This document shows positions 25,501-37,455 of a DNA stretch of 64,000 nt, piece after piece; within the stretch, counting starts at the first letter, position 1, and each line of letters starts with the position of its first letter. The DNA lies in NCBI RefSeq assembly GCF_022458985.1, contig NC_061777.1, positions 10,456,668-10,520,667 of the forward strand. Reading direction: 5' to 3'. Origin of the DNA: Mugil cephalus. Its lineage: Eukaryota; Chordata; Actinopteri; Mugiliformes; Mugilidae. Both the position numbers and the translations under genes were made by a program. The notes beneath the pieces are model-generated. The model did not search any database. It had not been told where the DNA came from and worked only from the letters and a program-made list of their open reading frames with translations.

Positions 25501-28500
25501 ACTTCTTCTGAAGTAGACAGGTAGATGAGCAGAGATCAGATGTAGATTGTGTCGTGGGTACTTCCTGGTGCACGTTGAAGAGATGTGACGGGAAAAAAAA
25601 TGACGCGATTCAAGCCTGTTTCAGCAGAGGGTGATTCTGTTTGTACTGGATTTCAGGGACTGTGAATTAAATGATTTTCATTCGTTCATTGTTTTTTTTG
25701 GTAAAGGCACCATAAGCCTTAATACAAATCTTAGTAACACAAAAAACTGTTGAGAAGCCTGAATGCTTTGTGTTTATCCAGGGAGTCTCGCAGTGTTTTA
25801 ATGAGCAGCTTACATTTGGAGTTTTATACACACATTATCTGAACCTTGTGTCCCTTCCCATTTTATCCCTCAGGTGAATTATGGGAAGGTCTCCAACGAG
25901 AGTCGTAAAAAGCTGCAGTTTACAGTGTCACGTGGCTGCAGCCCTGAGTTTGTGTTTGTGCCATGCGGTACCTCCGTTGCAGTGTACGCCCTCCACACAG
26001 GAGAACTGGTCACCATGCTCAGAGGTCACTATAACAATGTCGACTGCTGCGAGTTCCACCCCGACTATCAGGTGAGACGCGCCGAAGTGCCGAGCGCAGG
26101 CATTACACCAGTCTGTCTGCAGCACTCTTTCATCTTCATCCCCTCTGATCTATTTTCATTCCTTCTGCCATTCAAGTTTAGTTTGTCTCTCTAATACTTA
26201 GATGATTCATCTCTGTCTGTCCGCCGTATTCTTATTTTATCTCATCAACCGGGCCTTGTGGGCGACTAGAAATTTGCAATCGCCATGGCAGGCTTCAAAG
26301 TCTCCGCCTCCCCCCGGGCAGATAACTTGGTAAAGTAAACATTAACCACTATAAATGCAAATTCAGGTGGTGTCCCTATAGAGAGTCCAGTCTGCGCTCC
26401 CAGTCTGCACTCTGCCTGTGACTCTGTGTTATTTACAGACGTCACATGATCAGATTACCGCCGCACAAAACTAATGCCATCTCCTTTATGTCTCCATTAT
26501 CACGGCCAGGACAATGAGGACTGTTTTGTCATTGTCTGTAACATACAACACTCCGCTTGTGCTTGGTGCCATTTCGAGGACTGAACCTTGGGACTGTCAG
26601 AAGGCAGTGGCACAGGGATGTGACACTGGTGCTTTATCATAGCCTTCCAGGCAGCACTGTGCCCCAACAACTTACTTTCGATTACACACCCGGTTAAATC
26701 GGTCAGAATGCTGGCTTTCCAAATGCGTCGCAGAGGTCGACTATTTCTTTAATTTATGGAAGAGCACAAACTGGCCACGCAATAAATTGAACCCGTTATC
26801 AAAGGTTTGTGGTTTCATGTTACAGTGGATTTCATTGCCAGTTAGAATAGATGCACTGAGACCGAAGTGGTTCGACACTGTTTTCATACCAGCAAATTGT
26901 GAGGAAATAAAGTTGAAATATAAATAATACTAATTACATATGGGTAAAAAGTAGAGGGCTTCACTTCCAGTGCTGTTGTGTGTCAAAATAACTGGTAATG
27001 CATATTTTTTTAATAAATTTAGCTTGAGAGCGACTTGATGCCACCGTTTTGTCTTATAATTATAAAAATAATAGCTTGAAAAATCTTTTGATGGGGAGGA
27101 GAGTGAGTCTTTTCACTTTTATTCCCGCTGTGTCCCCAAATAACAGTTTCTTACACTGTTGTAAGGTGTAACATGACTCAATCTTCTATGTATCAAATAG
27201 AAAATTTAGACACTTTGCAGAACAAGTCTTTCATCTTTCAGAACTGTTTTTGATTATTATTCTGAAATGCATTTTATTGTACATTTGTGTGCTTAAAAAT
27301 CTACTCACATACGTGTTTATACCCAAGTGTCATTCTATAACAAGCTATAATGGTAGTTAGTGTCTGCTGTCTTCCGTTCCTCATGTTTGTTTCGAGACCC
27401 TTTAGTCATTAGGTAATGGTTGTTATGCATCATGTCATCACAAATGCATGGGGATATCCTTATTAGGCAATGTCAGCATCCGGTGACGAATTAAGTTAGT
27501 GTGCACTCAAGAATGCTGCTTGACAGCTTGTCACTCACCAGGGAAGGACACCTAGTTCTGAAAATGCATGCAACTTGGTTGTCGATGCTTCCTGTCTGAT
27601 ATAGTGATCCTAACTAGTCCCACGGTTCTGACAGTGTCTCCCAAGAATTCACTTGCGTTGCATGGACAGTTTTGAGCGTATTAATTACTTTACTCTTGGT
27701 CCCAGCTATGCTTGTTAACTCCGGTTTTCCCCCGGGGCTGATGTCACTGGCAGTACTCGTAGGTGAAGGTTTTTGCTGAGGTGGTTATTTCCTTGTTGTT
27801 ACTATGCAGGAGCTGTATAGTGGAGGTAAAGACTGTAACATTCTGGCGTGGGTCCCCGTCCTCCGGGCCCCAGATGTGGAAGACGACCCAGATGGTGAAA
27901 ATAAGGTACAGATCATAACAACAAGAAACCGTGTTGGATGTTGGAATCTTATAACCTTTGTAGATTTAACAGATCTGACAGACATCATTCTATTTTTAAG
28001 GGGTTTGTGCCTTTATTTTTATTCCAAGACCCACGGTAAGAATTTAGTTAACAATAATCGAATACAGTATCAGTATACAGTATGAACACGGGTCTGTTTT
28101 CAGCCATTCACAAGGTCACTGAAACAGACTTACCTGTCTTTACGTGTTTGCGTTGATAATTAAAAACATCTGGCACATAATTATGTCCAGTGTAAGTCTG
28201 TGTGTTCCAAGCAAACCTTTATTTAGCCCACTACGAGGCCATTCCAAACCTTTAGAACATATCAGCTTGATTTGACCAACTAAGCTGGTTCATATTTGAG
28301 GGGAACCCCATATTTAGGGTCACCTACTGGATGTATTAGAGTTTTATTTTAAGATGAACTTTAAAAAATGGCGAACACAACCTTCAGTTGCCTTGGTCTA
28401 ATCTTTAATGTTGTTTGTCATTCTCAAAAAATTAGATCATAGATAGGAATGTGTCATCCAAGGAATTTAAATTATGACACCTCCGTGTGTGCTGGCACAT

Positions 28501-28815
28501 AGTTATAAATAGTTTCCTTTTACACAGTTCTATAATGCTGTTTCTACCTTCAAGCAATCCTTGTTAAATTACAAAATGTTTTCCTGTTCAGTTAGTGCAG
28601 TACATTTTACATTTAGCACATTCCTACAGTACACACCCATATATGGCATATATGGCTATGGTTTGCTCATAATTTTCCTAACAGATCTTTTCAAAGAAGT
28701 GTGTCTTCTTCAGGCTTAAAATGGGGCTCAATGTCTTTCTGTCTCACAGGGTGCCACTGGCCAGTCTTCAGTGAACCCTGCCTTTCAGGATGCGTGGAGC
28801 AGTGACGAAGATTAA
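19588..28815 (+). CDS. ercc8: DNA excision repair protein ERCC8 (Cockayne syndrome A, CSA), 12 exons
   Basis: WD40 substrate receptor of the CUL4-DDB1 ubiquitin ligase that acts in transcription-coupled nucleotide excision repair in the nucleus. Exons: 19588-19664, 20020-20115, 20684-20785, 21104-21227, 22229-22310, 23188-23256, 23360-23426, 24033-24136, 24656-24780, 25874-26071, 27810-27905, 28750-28815 (1206 nt, 401 aa; human 396). All junctions are GT/AG and all phases close. The protein starts [20 protein letters not shown], the helical DDB1-binding N-terminus. WD repeats follow, with KVWDT (about residue 126), KVWDVRR (212-218, a WDxR motif) and RLWNS (about 273). It ends with [12 protein letters not shown], the acidic tail of the family. 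The short loop in exon 4 (RSSRHVHKF) replaces the human DHPDVHRY region. No damage was seen; this is an intact orthologue. Confidence 0.97.
21816..21847. repeat. (TG)n microsatellite in ercc8 intron 4
   Basis: About 15 TG units with one TA interruption. Confidence 0.9.
26072..27809 (+). other. ercc8: ercc8 intron 10
   Basis: The largest ercc8 intron (1.7 kb). No nested gene or clear repeat was recognised. Confidence 0.5.
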
Positions 28816-28892
28816 TGCAAATGTTTTGAATGTGTAGGCCGAGTTGGACGAACTAAGGTGCCTGAGCATGCAAATGATATTGCATCACTCAA

Positions 28893-28967
28893 AATAAAAT
28901 GACACGACTATTTAAACGGATGAAGGGAAACCGATACGGACGCTACTGCCTTAAAAATGTAAATAAA
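28893..28967 (+). terminator. ercc8: ercc8 polyadenylation signals
   Basis: AATAAA occurs at 28893-28898 and again at 28962-28967, about 80 and 150 bp after the stop codon. The 3' UTR is therefore probably short. Confidence 0.6.
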
Positions 28968-29954
28968 CAGTGTAAAATAATTGTCTGATGGAAAATGCAC
29001 AATCGTTTGGATAAAGTCTTTTTGTATATTTAATACAGCACTCTTGTGGTTTTTGTATTTTTATTATTTTAGTGTAAAACAAGATTTCTGTTGCTATTTC
29101 TTCTTAACCCGCTCCAAAACAGTATAATTTATAACATGGGACAAGATGTCCTTGGTGGCCCCTCACAACACTTGCTTGATGATGCCAACACACTGTGTAA
29201 ATGGCTTTTGGAATATTAATGAAAGGTTGTGGTTAAACAAATCCTATAGGGAGATTTGTAGACCTTTGAAAAGGTGTAGTGTTTGTTTCTGCAGTCAAAC
29301 TGAGAACTTACACACAATAATCACATGGGAGTAACCCACATATTATCATTCCTGTTCAAATTAGCATTTGTTTCTAAGTTCTGTAGCGACCCTGAAACCA
29401 GCAGCGAAGAGTGATACTGAATACCCCACCCCCCCGTACACACACACACACTATCCATAGGTAGGATATTGTATATATCATTATGTAATACACGGTGTCA
29501 ACACAAACATAAGCTGACAGGCCAAAACGAGTCAGAGTGTCAAATTGGGCCCAAGGCCAAAATTTGCAAATTGAGAAAATTACATATCAGAATCAGAAAA
29601 TTACATGTAAAACTTTAACTGATAATTTTCAAAAAAGTACTACTAAAACTATGTTGGTAAGAGTATTGAACAGAACAAAACACTCTAAACCAAACAACAG
29701 AAGCCAAGGCTGTTCTTATTTTTAAAATTGGAATAGTTTATTATATGTAAACGTTCACTTATATACCGTTACTTCTTTGAACAAAAATTAAAACTGAACT
29801 TATTATTTATTGGTTATTGTGTTGCTGGTCTGGTCTGAACCCCCCTGAACCAAAATGGATCAATTGATTTTAGAGAGGCTATGGAAAATAACATAACGCT
29901 ACATGTTTCAAAATCGTTTAGTTTTCTATGAGGCAGCGCTCAAGAATGAACTGG
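28968..29954. other. ercc8-elovl7 intergenic gap
   Basis: Sequence between the ercc8 polyadenylation site and the elovl7 GC island. A short C7 and CA tract lies near 29427-29450. Nothing else was recognised. Confidence 0.4.
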
Positions 29955-30178
29955 ATCAAACCAATCAGAGCTCGCGGGCGGGGGGAAATCACAGGCCCCG
30001 CCCCTGTCGACTGGGCATAAGGAGCAGGGAGCGTGCAGTGCCAGCTCGTGAGCAACCACGGAGACACACCTGTCGGGAGGCAACAGGTGCGCCGAAGTTA
30101 GGATAAAGACTATTTGACGGACCGAAGGAGGGGGGAGAAAAAAACAAGGATTCCCGTTGAGCTGTGGCAACTTTTAAG
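29955..30178 (+). promoter_or_regulatory. elovl7: Candidate elovl7 promoter and 5' non-coding exon
   Basis: A CCAAT box (29961-29965) and two GC boxes (GGGCGGGG at 29976 and CCCCGCCCC at 29996-30004) sit in a GC-rich island. A possible exon follows, ending at a donor AAG|GTTGG (30178/30179). The first elovl7 coding exon has an acceptor at 31850-31851, so a non-coding exon upstream is required. The transcription start is not defined. Confidence 0.45.
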
Positions 30179-31851
30179 GTTGGTTTTTTAACTTTTCTCC
30201 CGGCGAGGGCAAGGACTAAAAAAAAATGAGAGAATTAAACATAAAAGTCTAACAGGTGCGAACACAAAGCAGTGATTACTGAAACATTTCCTGTCGTCGT
30301 GGATGGATGGTACCTGTTGCTCCGGTTCTTCATCAGCTGCGCCACCTGTTTCTCATGAGGATAACACTGGTGGAAAGTAAATCTGACACCGTTTAAAAGT
30401 TAAAGGCTAATGAGTCGTTTTGATACCTTGTAAACCGACACACCTAAAGGTAAACTTGAATCGATTTCATTCGTAGTGGAATCAAGATAAGGGTGGAAAC
30501 GTTAAAATGTTTACCCATTCTTACATTACTGGGTGCCAACATAATAAAGTGCCTAATGTTTTCTAAGTAGGAACTATTCGTCGGCTCAGGTAAACTAAAT
30601 TTTATCTGTCAAACGTCGATTTCTATCTATCTTTTTTTTTTTTGAATGAAAATGACTGGGCGCGACATGGGAGTAGTAGCCTTTACACCAGGATCCGAGA
30701 CTAGGACGTTAATTGGCGTGTCAAGGCTTGCCATGTCTTCTTTACCTGTTCAGATTCTGCATGGCTCATCCAGGTCGCGTTCAAGTTCCCGATGCTCTCG
30801 GGTAGACACACCCTAAAAAAAAAACCTGTCATGTAAGGTTACAACTCGCCTTCACCTCCAAGTCGTGTGCTGATGGGAAGTATGAGCAGCACACGCAAGC
30901 GACGCCGTGGTTTTCTAGATATTGGTATAACGAATTAAGTTTGGACTTAGGTCAAGGTGGCATATTTTTAGATTAAGCGATTTCCTTGGCATCTCCTCCG
31001 TGGTGCATGTGCGTTTTGGTGAAACCAGTCGGGCCGGTCACCGTGAACGTTCACCTCGATGAACCAGACTGACCTCGAAACTCTGCCAGGTTTCACACAT
31101 GTTCAGATGTGGCATTTCGATTTTGACACGTGAGCGACCAGACTGCACACATCCACACTGGGATCAGTATAAAAAGTGACTTGAGTTAAATTACTCTTTT
31201 AGTCCTATGGAGGAACTCCATGTGGTTCTTTAACTACTGCTGAATACCTTCCACTGGGGAAATGTTAAGACCACGTTTTACTACATCTTCCTGTATTGTG
31301 AAGTACTGGGGCACATGGTCCTTCAAAACACGTACAATAGTTATAACTTTTTTTTTTTTTTTTTTAAATTGATTGTCGTCACCCTGTTTGTCTGACAAGT
31401 GACTCTTTGTTCTCTTGTCACAGTCTTGGCTTTGTTTGCCTCGGATGTTTAGTAAGTGGCCATTTCTTCTCCGTCCACACACAGTCCAGTCTTCTTTAAG
31501 CCTGCTGTATAAGCAGAATGTATGGCTATAATCAGCATTTTAGCTGCAGTATAACATTCAAATCTCTGCAGCGGTTTCAAATTGCATCCTAGAATAAAAA
31601 CATGTGCACCAGTTCCTGTTGCCATTTGTAATTAACAACGCACTTGTAAACAACAGGGACTTTATGCAGTGATTTCCTCATTTGGTTTGCTGAAACGTTC
31701 CTACATATTCAGAAGATGCTAAATAAAAAGGCTTGCCATTCTTGGACTTGACTCTCCCTGACTGATTCTGCTCTGTGTGCGTCTAACCCAAATGCCAGTG
31801 AACTTGTGTGGTTCAAACCGATGTTCTAACCTTTGCATTTCCTCCCCTTAG
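30179..31851 (+). other. elovl7: Putative elovl7 5' UTR intron
   Basis: Runs from the candidate donor at 30179 to the acceptor at 31850-31851 that precedes the first coding exon. It has T tracts near 30630 and 31349 but no coding signal. Confidence 0.4.
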
Positions 31852-31879
31852 GTGAAGTGCAAGGATCTTGCCTGGAAAA

Positions 31880-33740
31880 ATGGAATTTGATAGCATAAAG
31901 TCCTCGGCTGCACTCATCTACGATGAGTTCATCCAAAATGCAGGTAAGTCTTTTACCGCTCCACTCATTTAAATTATACATGCCACACTATGATCCTGCC
32001 ATTTCTTTATTTGAGATCACAAACCGACAATATCTTTTCCTTTCAGACTCGCGGACGAAGGACTGGCTGCTTATGTCGTCCCCTCTCCCCCAAACGATCA
32101 TCATCGCCGCGTACATTTACTTCGTCACATCGTTGGGGCCTCGGTTAATGGAGAACCGCAAGGCCTTCGACCTCAAGGGAGTTCTCATCGTCTACAACTT
32201 CAGCGTGGTGGCTCTCTCTCTCTACATGTGCTATGAGGTGAGTTTGCTGTTCTGGTTTCCATGTTCATTCCTTTGTCGCAGGACGAACGTGCAGTCATTC
32301 TTTGCTCTTAAAGATTTGGCACTGTGGCGCATGCCACTAACTCACGGGGAGCGAACATCCGTATTTCTTTGTTTCACGTTTGTGTGACTCATACTTTAGA
32401 CAGTCTTGTGAAATACACTACGTTTTAATCATGGGCTATTGATCAGAGGTGAAACTAGCTGAGCAGGTGTTATTTCCTCTTTACGTGCTGCCTTGAGTAA
32501 TTTGATCTTCATGTATTTCCTTGTAGTAAATTTCATATCAGATTTTGTTATTTCAGCTTTTTTTTAAAAAAATGAAATATACAAAATATAGTCAACCTAG
32601 TCAACTGTAGTTGTTGCAGTTTTCTATTTCAGTAGCAATATTGGCCAAGATAATTGTAGGGCAGAAATGAACTGAGTGAAGACATAAATTTTCCTTCCCC
32701 TTAATTTTAATTTTCACCACTTCTCTTCTAGTTTGTGATGTCTGGGTGGGGAACAGGGTACTCTTTTCGCTGTGACCTGGTTGACTACTCTGAATCACCA
32801 CAGGCCATGAGGGTAAGTAACTGTCACCCATCTTGTGCGATCTGAATTTTGCCCTGAACATGAACTACAAGGTTATGTTGGAGTTGTTGTGCTAAATCTG
32901 AATTTTCCTTCTAGATGGCGGCAACGTGCTGGTTATACTACTTCTCCAAGTTCATTGAGATGTTGGACACAGTAAGTGGCATGATTGGTTTCCTATTGGA
33001 TAAACTTCATTATACCATTCCAATGGCTTCTTTTTCTTAACACTTTTTTTTTTTTTTTTTTAAGGTTTTCTTTGTCCTGAGAAAGAAGAACAGCCAGGTG
33101 ACATTTCTTCATGTCTACCACCACTCGATCATGCCCTTCACCTGGTGGTTTGGTGTTCGTTTTGCTCCAGGTAGAACCGTCCACCTCTTCTATAATGCAA
33201 TATTTTGCGTAAGACTACATGATCATTTTCTGACTCCGATGATGCGCTCTCTCCATTTCAGGTGGTCTAGGCACATTCCACGCCCTGCTCAACTGTGTCG
33301 TACATGTCATCATGTACACATACTATGGACTGACAGCGATGGGCCCCAACTACCAGAAATACCTGTGGTGGAAGAAATACCTCACTACCATTCAGCTGGT
33401 GTGTTCAAGTGGCCTTCTTATGCGTTTCATGTTTGTTCTAGAGATTTGTCAGCAGTAGATGTCAACCCTTGTTTTCTGTGCTACTCCCCAGATCCAGTTT
33501 GTTATGGTGACCAGCCACATCTCCCAGTATTTCTTCATAAAGGACTGCCCCTACCAGTTCCCCATCTTCATCTACATCATTGGCTTGTATGGCCTGATTT
33601 TCCTGTTTCTCTTCCTCAACTTCTGGTACCACGCCTACACCAAGGGCAAGAGGCTGCCGAAAGTGCTGCAGGCTCAGACGTGGGCGCACCACTCCAATGG
33701 AGTCATGAATGGGAACGCCAATCACGACAAGGATGAGTGA
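31880..33740 (+). CDS. elovl7: Very long chain fatty acid elongase 7, 7 coding exons
   Basis: ER multi-pass condensing enzyme (3-ketoacyl-CoA synthase) that adds two carbons from malonyl-CoA to long-chain acyl-CoAs. Coding exons: 31880-31943, 32047-32237, 32732-32812, 32915-32971, 33065-33170, 33262-33398, 33492-33740 (885 nt, 294 aa; human 281). All junctions are GT/AG and in phase. The first coding exon starts at 31852 with 28 nt of 5' UTR. Family marks are [20 protein letters not shown]-like [52 protein letters not shown], and the catalytic histidine box HVYHH at residues 147-151. TWWFGV and GTFHALLN follow. [12 protein letters not shown] and MSGWG...YSFRCD match ELOVL7 better than ELOVL1. 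The tail ends in HDKDE. Whether this is a 7a or 7b copy cannot be told here. Confidence 0.93.
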
Positions 33741-35050
33741 TGCAAGACGAGGGTTTTCGGGTTGACCTCATTTACGTAAGCAAACCACTGTGGTAGTGAT
33801 TCAACCCCAGTTAGTTTGGACTGTATAAATGTTATTTTTTTTTTTTTTTGTACTTGTAACAGAAAGACAATCTTAAAACTATGACCAAAACTATATTTAA
33901 GAGGTTTATTAAACAAAGCTGTAGGGTTTTAATTTGCTTATTTTGATTACACTGAAGGCAAAGCCCATCGTCTGTTTGAGATTCCCAAAATATCTACATT
34001 TTCTGTGATGTGCGTGGTTAACGAAACAATTTCAAAGTCTAAGAAACGAACTGATTAACTAAAGAGCTTCATCTATGGTAAGACTTCAGTGGTCTTGGCT
34101 GTATACTGGTTCTGGACCTCCTCAAAGTACTTCTATTGCTGAGATCATTTTTAACCTTTGACTGGATCTTACTTCTCAGGAGACTTTTAGGACCCCCCCC
34201 CCCTCCCTTTTTTTTTTTTTTGTGTGTGCACTGAGGTTTGTTTTTTTTATTTTTGTTTTTTCACTAGGCGTAAAATGAATGTTCCGGGTTGACATTTTCA
34301 TAATGGTGATTAGTCTAAACACACTACACACAATACTTTTTATATTTTATTTATATAAACGCATACATGCCCATTCCTCTATGGCTTGAGTCACAGCTGC
34401 TGATAGAGACATTCAGTGGAAAATCACTCTTAACTTGACTCTAACTTAAGAGATCTCCTATGAAGCAATGTTGTGACAAAGATGCCGAGTGGAATCCTGA
34501 TGGACCACTGTGGTTCTTGTAGGATCCAAAGCAGAGCTTTAACTGCAGTCTTATTACTCCGAGGCTGACGCATATTGCAAACAACTGTATTAGGGAACAG
34601 TGTGGGTAATTACACTGTTTTACCATTTAGCCTTCAGTCAGAAAACATGAGCTGCTTTCGAGTATTTTGCTACATGTGTTGAAGCGCTGTGGCTAACGAG
34701 GTCTTCACATGACTGGAGACTGTGCCTTTGGACTTGGCTCTGTGGAGTAGTTTTGTATCTGTTATGATGATCTTGAACTGAAAAGTGAATGTAACACGCT
34801 GCTCCTCTGGTGACTGAGGAAATGGGATTGAGTTTGTGTGGACAGAGTTCCACTTTTTTTTTTTTTTTTTTAATTCAGGTGCAAACCCACGATAACATTT
34901 ACAGCGCACAAATGTGAGTGAACTTTATTTTTCATGTTGTTGGATCCCCTCTTATACCAATGGATAAAACTAAGAAATATGTGACATGTAATGTTTATAC
35001 TGTATTTTATATGTATTTATATGAAAATAAATGAACAATGTACTTTGAAT
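33741..35050 (+). other. elovl7: elovl7 3' UTR
   Basis: There are about 1.3 kb between the stop codon and the first strong polyadenylation signal, AATAAA at 35026-35031, set in an AT-rich stretch. It contains homopolymer tracts (C8 then T12 near 34193-34220; T14 near 34856). An earlier ATTAAA near 33908 could give a short form. No second ORF is supported. Confidence 0.55.
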
Positions 35051-35549
35051 ATGGCTTTCTTCAATTTTTATATATATTTAAATTACAGAATTTGCATTCG
35101 GACTGTTTAAGGCGAGTGTTAATTTGCAAGATTTATGTTCAAGGTTTTGGAATTTTCTACTGAACTGTGTATACTTTTTTCCACCAGTAGGGGGTGCTGT
35201 TGAACAGAGACTATTTCCTGCTTCGAGGAAGTGTTTTCCTGCAAGCCCATGCAAAACACTGATGCTCAGTCCAGGCTAGTTGTGAGATGTCTTCAAAGAG
35301 GGATTGATTAACTTGGTGTTTTGATGAGCAATTACCATAATCTCTTGGTATACTAGGGACCTACTTTCAGAGTAATAGTTTTATATTGAAGGTGAATTTG
35401 GCTCAGGTTGCCTTTCCTTTCACTATATTAAAGGGTTCTTTTCTGTGGGTCAGTTTCCAAACGTCTCTACTACTACTCTAATCAATATATACATGAAAAC
35501 TTTGACTTGACTTCTACAGACACTGAACGTACAATTGGTTATCAATAGG

Positions 35550-35945
35550 CTCCTCTTTGGCAGAAAAATACAGATCCTGTAGACCCTTGAAGGTCTGCTG
35601 TGATATCTGGCATCAATAAATTAACTGTTCAGCAGCAGCTTTACTAAGTCTTGTAAGTGGACTTGTTTGAATAGCACATCCCAGAAATGCTCAACTGGAT
35701 TGGAGACCAAGTAAACACTGCATTGTGCTAAACAATCGGTGCTTTGTGACAGAGCACATGTGGCTACTGTCACGAGGGAATATTGTTTCCATTAAAGTGG
35801 TGTATACATGCCCTGCAACAATGCTTAAGAACAGGGCATCCACGTGAGCAACTTGGAACCAACCAGCCCTGTGATTCATCAGACTGGCCCGGGCCAGTAG
35901 TTGACAATAGTGCCCTGATAATGCTGGTGTCCAGCCCTGATTCAA
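35550..35945 (-). mobile_element. Tc1/mariner-like fragment, inverted
   Basis: Read on the minus strand, pieces of a Tc1-like transposase are recognisable. They include a TGATGAATCAC block (the W-SDES motif region), LSIVAGHVYTT followed by METIFPRDSS (matching the family VAD-V-PFM-TVFP region), GAGCATTTCTGGGATGTGCT (the EH-WDVL region) and GATGCCAGATATCACAGCAG near the C-terminus. Frames are broken throughout and the terminal repeats are not clear. Edges are approximate. It appears to be the same broad family as the copies near 6.8, 55.8 and 61.5 kb. Confidence 0.65.
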
Positions 35946-35992
35946 CACCAAAGAGAGGAAGAAGATTGACAAGGTAGAGAGGTATAGAAACC

Positions 35993-36455
35993 ATGGCTGC
36001 GAAAAGAAAACTGGATTGAGAAAATCGCATCTTTCTAGTGAAATTAATTATCTGTTAACTGAATTTAAAGTCAAACCTATGTGCCTATACGTCGCCACTA
36101 CAACAGCTTGCACAAAATTAAATATGAAAAGTATGCTGATGCTGCCAGGACTGCTCTGACAGCTCACAAAAAAGGGCTTTTTTTTCCCCCAAAGCCACAA
36201 CCACACAGAAGACTGCACTATTAGCATACGATGCACTCACATGCGATTGAGCTTTCAAAAACAGAGAAAAAGATTGTAAAGAGGTGTATCATGGAAATGG
36301 CAAAAGTTTCTGGTGATGCGAACCTGGCTAAAAACTTTGACATGGTCTCTTTGTCTCTTTGCACAATGATTCGTAGAATTTTCGATATTCATTTTGAGGG
36401 GAAGGTGAAAAAAGTTGACTCCTTGGATGAAAGTATGGATTTTGGTCTTATTTAA
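35993..36455 (+). pseudogene. Broken hAT-type transposase gene (N-terminal part)
   Basis: The start MAAKRKLD is typical of BED-finger hAT proteins, but an in-frame TGA follows at codon 9. In shifted frames the sequence continues as RRHYNSLHKIKYEKYADAAR (zinc-finger remnant with HY...H spacing). It then gives TTTQKTALLAYDAL, a stop, and IELSKTEKKIVKRCIMEM followed by MVSLSLCTMIRRIFDI and LDESMDF. That order (SK..K...VK.C, then VSLS..T..RRI, then the LDES start of the catalytic core) is the layout of hAT transposases related to GTF2IRD2/ZMYM-type proteins. The catalytic part beyond LDES is missing. At least two stops and a frameshift make it dead. Confidence 0.65.
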
Positions 36456-37205
36456 GATGGTATATCTGGAGAAAGTTCACGAAAGTTCACTCTTATGTGG
36501 CACCCTGGTAGAGCTGACAAGAAATGTTGGCCCCCTCCATCATTTAAGTTCCCACCCCTGACATAGAAGATTCGTGAACGTCCATGACCATGAACCTTTG
36601 GAAAGTCCTATGTCCAACAAAGTTCCTGAACGCACCATAGTCTCGTGCCGTGCACGCTATCGACATTCTGATTTATTATCCAATTAGTAATGCTCGACCT
36701 ACCTGGTTTCTGGGTTTCCAGGTGGGTGGGACCGACAGGAAATAGACTAGGCCAGAAAGTGAGCCACCGCTGAAACTTTGTACAATGGGCCTAGAGTTTT
36801 ATTTTATTTTTATTTTTTTAAATAAGCTACTGTGCTATACTACTACGCTACTATGTTTGCTGCAGAGACTGGACGCTCAGTGGGAGCCTGTATTCGTCGG
36901 AAAATTCTGAGTATTTGACGCTAAACGTGACTACACTGCAGATTGTAGCTACTGCTACTACAGCTACTGCTATGAGAGACTGGATGGGAAACGCCATAAT
37001 ATTGAGAGCCTACTGGCCGAATGTGAATGCAGCCCGAGGACGTGTTTCTTTACCTCACGAACTGTTGAAGGAGGGTGTTGCCAAATCGTATCAACCAGCA
37101 TTCTGCTTCCCAGGAACTGTGAGTACTATCTGAACACGGTAAACCGTGAAATATCCACAATTAACAACTCTCATCTTTTTGGCTCTACACACCACCACAA
37201 AGGAT
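36456..37205. other. Unassigned sequence between transposons
   Basis: Probably old repeat debris. Short direct repeats occur (GAAAGTTCACG twice near 36472; TACTGCTAC words near 36950). No gene supported. Confidence 0.35.
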
Positions 37206-37455
37206 TTGAAATGAAACAAACAAGACATGCTTTAACTAAACACTTTCAGCTTTGATTTGAGGAGTTACAAGAGTTTGTATATGTGCCTCCCACTTCTTAA
37301 GGGACCAAAAGTAATAACACAAATTGCTGCTCAACTGTTCCGTGGTCAGGTGTGTTATTCCTTCATTATCCCATTTACAAGGATCAGATAAAAGACCTGG
37401 GGTTAATTTTAATTGTGCTATTGGCATTTGGAACCTGTTGCTGTCATGTCTCAAT

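Noticed and set aside
32990-33260. In-frame extension of elovl7 exon 5 past 33170
   Set aside because: A GT donor at 33171 and AG acceptor at 33260-33261 remove 91 bp and restore the elongase frame.
33098-33736. 212-aa open frame across elovl7 exons 5-7
   Set aside because: It begins inside exon 5 and reads through introns in the wrong frame. The spliced frame gives the elongase; this one does not.
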